From Actinomycetes bacterium (GTDB taxonomy: Bacteria; Actinomycetota; Acidimicrobiia; Acidimicrobiales; RAAP-2): a DNA stretch of 64,000 nucleotides. The DNA is taken from the NCBI GenBank assembly GCA_021818265.1, contig JAKAEP010000002.1:141612-205611 (forward strand), in the 5' to 3' direction. The notes under the pieces were generated by a model that did no database searches, had not been told where the DNA came from, and worked only from the letters and a program-made list of their open reading frames with translations. The position numbers and the translations under genes are program-made. Positions 60,611 to 64,000 of this stretch are shown in pieces. How positions within the stretch are numbered: position 1 is the stretch's first letter; every line of letters starts with the position of its first letter.

Positions 60611-63078
60611 GCCGCGGGACCCTGCGCGTCTACCTGGGCTCGGCCCCGGGGGTGGGCAAGACCTACCGGATGCTGGACGAGGGATGGCGACGCCGCCAGC
60701 GCGGCACCGACGTGGTGGTCGCCTACGTCGAGGCCCACGGCCGTCCCCTGACCGAGGCCCAGGTGCGCGACCTCGAGGTCGTCCCGCGCGCGACCCGCGA
60801 GTACCGGGGCGCACGACTCACCGAGATGGACCTCGAGGCCGTCCTCGCCCGAGCGCCCCAGGTCGCCCTGGTCGACGAGTTGGCCCACACCAACGTGCCC
60901 GGCGGGCGCCACGAGAAGCGCTGGGAGGACGTCGAGGACCTCCTCGCCGCCGGGATCGACGTGATCACGACCGTGAACATCCAGCACCTCGAGTCGGTGA
61001 ACGACGTCGTCGAGGCGATCACCGGCGTCGCCCAGCGCGAGACCGTGCCCGACGCCTTCGTGAGGCGGGCCGAGCAGGTCGAGCTGGTCGACATCACGCC
61101 CGAGGCCCTGCGCCGACGCATGGCGCACGGCAACATCTACCCGGCCGAGCGCATCGACGCCTCCCTGGCCAACTACTTCCGCGTCGGCAACCTCGGGGCG
61201 CTGCGCGAGCTCGCCCTCCTGTGGCTCGCCGACCGCGTCGACGAGGCCCTGACCAAGTACCGCGAGGAGCACGAGATCGAGCGGGCCTGGGAGACGCGCG
61301 AGCGCCTGGTCGTGGGCCTCGCCGGCGGCGCGACGGACGAGGGACTGCTGCGCCGGGCGGCCCGCATGGCGGCGCGCGCCGGGGCCGAGCTCGTCGCCGT
61401 GCACGTGGCGGGGGGTGACGCCGAGTCCGAGGGGGTCCACGACCTCGGGCCGATGCGCGCGTTGACCGAGGAGTTGGGGGGGCGGTTCCGCGAGATCGTC
61501 GACGACGACGTCGCTGGGGCCCTCGTCGCCTTCGCCCGCAGCGAGCGGGCCACGCAGGTTGTGGTGAGCGCCGGCCACGGCCGCTCGTGGCGTCGGCCCC
61601 GCGGCGGGTTCGTCGAGCGTCTGGTGGCCCTGAGCCGCGACCTCGACGTCCACGTGATCGCCCCCCACGCCGCGCCGGGCCCCGAGCCGCGCGCCCGTCG
61701 TCGGCGAGCCGGCGCCCTGGCCACCGGACGCTGGGCCGCCGCGACGGCGGCGGCCCTCGTGGCCCTGCCAGCCCTCACCGCGGGGCTGGCCGCCGTCCGT
61801 GCGGGCGTCTCGATCTCGACGGTCTACCTCGCCTACCTCGTGGTCGTGCTCGCGCTCGCCTCATTGGGCGGCGTCGTCGTCGGGGTCGTCGCGGCCCTCG
61901 CGGCGAGCGTCCTCGAGAACTACTACTTCGTGCCCCCGATCCACACCCTCAGCGTCAACCACGTGGACGACGCCGTGGCCCTCGTCGGCTACCTCGCCTT
62001 CGCGGTCGTGGCGAGCACGCTCACGACCTCGGTCGTGCGCCGTTCGGCCGAGGCGCGCCGCGCCCGTGCCGAGGCCCGGGTCCTCTCGCACGCCGCCCTC
62101 GCGGTGGGATCGTCCGTCGAGGTCCTCGAGCCCCTCCTCGCGGCGCTGATGGATGCCCTGGGCGCTTCCGCCGTGGCGCTCCTCGAGACCCGCCAGGGGC
62201 GACGCGGTGTCACCGTCTCGGTCGGCGCCCCCTCGGACGGCGTCGCCGGGGCCGAGGTCGTGCCGGTCGACGAGGACCACGACCTGGCGCTCGAGGGCGT
62301 GGCCCTGAGCGGCGACGATCGGGCCCTCGTGGCGGCCTTCGCCGGGCGGATCGCCGTCGGGCTCGCGGTCGTCGAAGTGGCTCGGAGTGCCGAGGCCGCC
62401 ACCGACGCACTCCTCCGCGAGAGCCGTCGCGCGGCCCTCGCCGACGCCGTGCGTGCCACGCTGGTGCGCGAGGTGGCGGCCGCGCGCCGCGAGCTGGACG
62501 CCGCCTCCGGCGTGGCCGGCACGCGCCCGCCCGGCATCGAGCGCGACCGCCTCTCGCGCGTGAGCGAGGCGCTCGCCCACCTCGAGCACCTGTGCGCCCA
62601 GCTCGAGGCCGTGCGGCGCCCGGACACGGTGGCCTCGTCCCCCGCGACGCTCGAGGAGTTGGTGGCCGCCGCCGTGCGCGCCGCCGGGGACGACCGGCGC
62701 GTCACGACCGACGTCGAGCCGGGTGTCGAGCTCGTCACCGATCGCGACGCCGTCACCCACGCGATCGCCGCCTACCTCCAGTCGTCACTCGACGCCGCCG
62801 ACGCGGACGAGCGTGTCCGGGTGAGCGCGGCCCGCTTCGGCGCTCGGGTCGAGATCGCGGTCGTCGACCGGGTGCGGCGCACCCCCGACGACGGCGCCGT
62901 GGCGCACGCGGTCGCGGAGCGGCTGGTGGCCCTGGTCGAGGGGGAGACCCGGGTGGAGGACACCCCGGGGGGCGGGCGCACGGCGGTCATCGAGCTGCCG
63001 GCGGCGCTGGCAACGGATGTGTCCGGACCCCCCGACCCGGGGGGTCCGGGGGGTCCGGACGAGCGAGGGGCTACCTGA
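60607..63078 (+). CDS. KdpD-like sensor with intact N-terminal domains and decayed kinase core
   Basis: This 823-residue protein has the KdpD N-terminal domain with Walker A GSAPGVGKTY (residues 11-20), DELAHTNVPGGRHEKRWEDV and TTVNIQHLESVNDVVE, then a Usp-like domain (about 235-370). A four-span DUF4118 unit (NYYFVPPIHTLSVNHVDDAV) and a GAF-like domain follow. The kinase region does not keep the H-box: SHDLRTPL is replaced by an Ala/Arg-rich helix (AVRATLVREVAAARREL). The N-box Asn, the D-box GPG (DRVRRTPD) and the GLGL box are all lost. It likely senses rather than phosphorylates. GTG start overlaps the previous stop. Confidence 0.88.
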   Translation: MSRGTLRVYLGSAPGVGKTYRMLDEGWRRRQRGTDVVVAYVEAHGRPLTEAQVRDLEVVPRATREYRGARLTEMDLEAVLARAPQVALVDELAHTNVPGGRHEKRWEDVEDLLAAGIDVITTVNIQHLESVNDVVEAITGVAQRETVPDAFVRRAEQVELVDITPEALRRRMAHGNIYPAERIDASLANYFRVGNLGALRELALLWLADRVDEALTKYREEHEIERAWETRERLVVGLAGGATDEGLLRRAARMAARAGAELVAVHVAGGDAESEGVHDLGPMRALTEELGGRFREIVDDDVAGALVAFARSERATQVVVSAGHGRSWRRPRGGFVERLVALSRDLDVHVIAPHAAPGPEPRARRRRAGALATGRWAAATAAALVALPALTAGLAAVRAGVSISTVYLAYLVVVLALASLGGVVVGVVAALAASVLENYYFVPPIHTLSVNHVDDAVALVGYLAFAVVASTLTTSVVRRSAEARRARAEARVLSHAALAVGSSVEVLEPLLAALMDALGASAVALLETRQGRRGVTVSVGAPSDGVAGAEVVPVDEDHDLALEGVALSGDDRALVAAFAGRIAVGLAVVEVARSAEAATDALLRESRRAALADAVRATLVREVAAARRELDAASGVAGTRPPGIERDRLSRVSEALAHLEHLCAQLEAVRRPDTVASSPATLEELVAAAVRAAGDDRRVTTDVEPGVELVTDRDAVTHAIAAYLQSSLDAADADERVRVSAARFGARVEIAVVDRVRRTPDDGAVAHAVAERLVALVEGETRVEDTPGGGRTAVIELPAALATDVSGPPDPGGPGGPDERGAT
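63021..63060. terminator. Strong hairpin at the end of the kdp operon
   Basis: GTCCGGACCCCCC (63021-63033) can pair over 13 bp with GGGGGGTCCGGAC (63048-63060). A closer copy GGGGGGTCCGG (63039-63049) offers an alternative 11-bp stem. It sits inside the last codons of the KdpD-like gene and just before the stop of the convergent cupredoxin gene, so it could end transcription from both sides. Confidence 0.5.
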
Positions 63079-63466
63079 CGACGATCGTCCCGGTCATGAA
63101 CTGGTGGATCGCGCAGAAGTAGTGGTAGGTGCCCTTGGCGCGCGGCGCCACGATCGCGCGGGTCCCGTGGGCCGGGACGTCACCCGTCGAGAACCGCCCG
63201 TCGGTCGCGGTGAGGGTGTGGACGACCGAGTCCCGGTTCACCACGACGACGCGCTCGCCGGGGCGCACGACGAGGCGCATCGGGTGGAACATGAAGTTGG
63301 CGATGACGACGGTGGCGTGCTCGACACCGGGACGGTGGCTCCGGGCGGCGGGGACCGCGTGGACGCTCGGGGCCGGGGCCCCGCCCAGGGCGGCCGCCGG
63401 AACGGCCGCCCCCAGGGCGAGGGCGAGGGTCGCCGCGGTCGCGGCGAGGGCTCGGCGGGTCCCCAC
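63071..63466 (-). CDS. Exported cupredoxin
   Basis: This 131-residue copper protein has a signal peptide (basic start then ALAATAATLALALGAAVPAA). A plastocyanin-like domain carries NFMFHPMRLVVRPG with the first His, and YHYFCAIHQFMTG with Cys-x2-His-x2-Met, the complete type 1 copper ligand set. Electron carrier or copper-handling role outside the membrane. The GTG follows the ferritin-like gene stop by 2 nt. Its 3' end overlaps the KdpD-like gene by 8 nt. Confidence 0.9.
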   Translation of the reverse strand: MGTRRALAATAATLALALGAAVPAAALGGAPAPSVHAVPAARSHRPGVEHATVVIANFMFHPMRLVVRPGERVVVVNRDSVVHTLTATDGRFSTGDVPAHGTRAIVAPRAKGTYHYFCAIHQFMTGTIVVR

Positions 63467-63468
63467 GG

Positions 63469-64000
63469 CTAGGCCGCCCTCGCGGTCGAGCTGAAGGCCA
63501 GCGGCACGCCCGCGGCGCTCTGGGCGCCCGGGTACTCGCCGAGCACGTAGTACAGGATCGCGACGTGCTGCATCTCCACGGGCTGGATCGACGCCGACAG
63601 GGCGATCGCCTCCTTCGACATCAGTTCGGCCGTCTCCTTCTGGTAGGTCTCGGCCGCGATGATCTCGAGGGTGAGGGCGAGGTTCGCCAGCCCGGTGACG
63701 TCGGTGACCTTGGCGAAGTCGCCCTTGACGACCGGGGTCAGCCCGGGGTTGGGAACGGTCACCCTCGCCTTGCCGTGGCCTCGCAGGACCGCGTTCCACG
63801 CCTCGGCGTGCTGGGTGTGCTGGGCGCGCGCGGTCGTCGCGAAGGTCGCGACCGCGGGGGGGACCGGCCCGAGCTTGCCCGCGGTGGCCGCGGCGAGTCC
63901 GGCGCTGTAGGCGAAGACCGCCAGGTTCTCGAGCGACGCCGCCACGGCCGCCACGGCGAGGTCGCCGCGCAGCCCGGCCGGGGGGAAGGCCCGGTCGGCC
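63469..64000 (-). CDS. Ferritin-like domain protein, 5' end outside window
   Basis: At least 177 codons are visible and the frame is still open at the window edge. Helical bundle of the ferritin-like type: AVAASLENLAVFAYSAGLAA, TTARAQHTQHAEAWNAVLRG, LALTLEIIAAETYQKETAEL and SIQPVEMQHVAILYYVLGEY. Paired Glu and His residues (E..., AQHTQHAEAW; EIIAAETY; EMQHVAIL) suggest a di-metal site. It is encoded in an operon with the cupredoxin. Members of this group are often secreted; the N-terminus is not seen. Confidence 0.82.
   Translation of the reverse strand, partial: ADRAFPPAGLRGDLAVAAVAASLENLAVFAYSAGLAAATAGKLGPVPPAVATFATTARAQHTQHAEAWNAVLRGHGKARVTVPNPGLTPVVKGDFAKVTDVTGLANLALTLEIIAAETYQKETAELMSKEAIALSASIQPVEMQHVAILYYVLGEYPGAQSAAGVPLAFSSTARAA

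Overview
The window is a gene-dense, very GC-rich (about 70% or more by eye) bacterial chromosome segment. Two WhiB-type Fe-S regulators, a DivIVA-domain protein, and the UPF0182 / PDZ-Lon / zincin-like trio known from Mycobacterium (Rv3193c-Rv3195) place it in the Actinomycetota. A deep, non-mycobacterial lineage such as Acidimicrobiia is my best guess, but the sequence does not prove it. Several genes show a TANNNT -10 box 7-8 nt before the start codon, which points to leaderless mRNAs.

Layout. 1-4.7 kb: end of an ABC exporter, then a MoxR ATPase / VWA pair. 4.8-6.1 kb: two WhiB genes flanking a formiminotransferase. 6.3-16.3 kb: an envelope/cell-shape cluster. It holds a zincin-like protein and an HtrA/PDZ-like protein that both lack catalytic residues, an MreB-like actin with altered nucleotide motifs, a HEAT-repeat protein, a PDZ-Lon protease, a DivIVA protein with a gpF-like zinc tail, and UPF0182. 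16.3-24.5 kb: FAD oxidase, secreted protein, an iron(III) ABC importer behind a DtxR/IdeR-like box, and an MgtC/DUF4010 membrane protein. 24.6-28.7 kb: initiator tRNA followed by an island-like stretch with a broken transposase, a toxin-antitoxin pair with a palindromic operator, a small stress-type protein and Dps, with long gene-poor gaps.

29-41.4 kb: propionyl-CoA synthetase, peroxiredoxin, Pit transporter, a thioredoxin/DUF302/PIG-L operon behind a CsoR/CstR-like palindrome, MFS exporter, YihY, and an ABC exporter. 41.5-53 kb: metal homeostasis and stress. This includes a P1B-5-type ATPase with a hemerythrin tail, a CtpE-like ATPase, UspA, a frameshifted PAS gene, cupin, DUF488, a nickel/cobalt permease with a divergent Fur-family regulator, and a ClC channel with a divergent MarR regulator. 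53-63 kb: a complete kdp potassium system. Its histidine kinase/response regulator pair diverges from kdpFABC, and two further sensor-like genes follow kdpC. The KdpD-like one has the N-terminal sensor domains but a decayed kinase core. 63-64 kb: a cupredoxin and a ferritin-like protein that runs off the window.

Recurring themes are metal and ion homeostasis (Fe, Ni/Co, K, phosphate), envelope biology, and duplicated or catalytically decayed versions of known proteins that sit next to genes that could use them as regulators or scaffolds.
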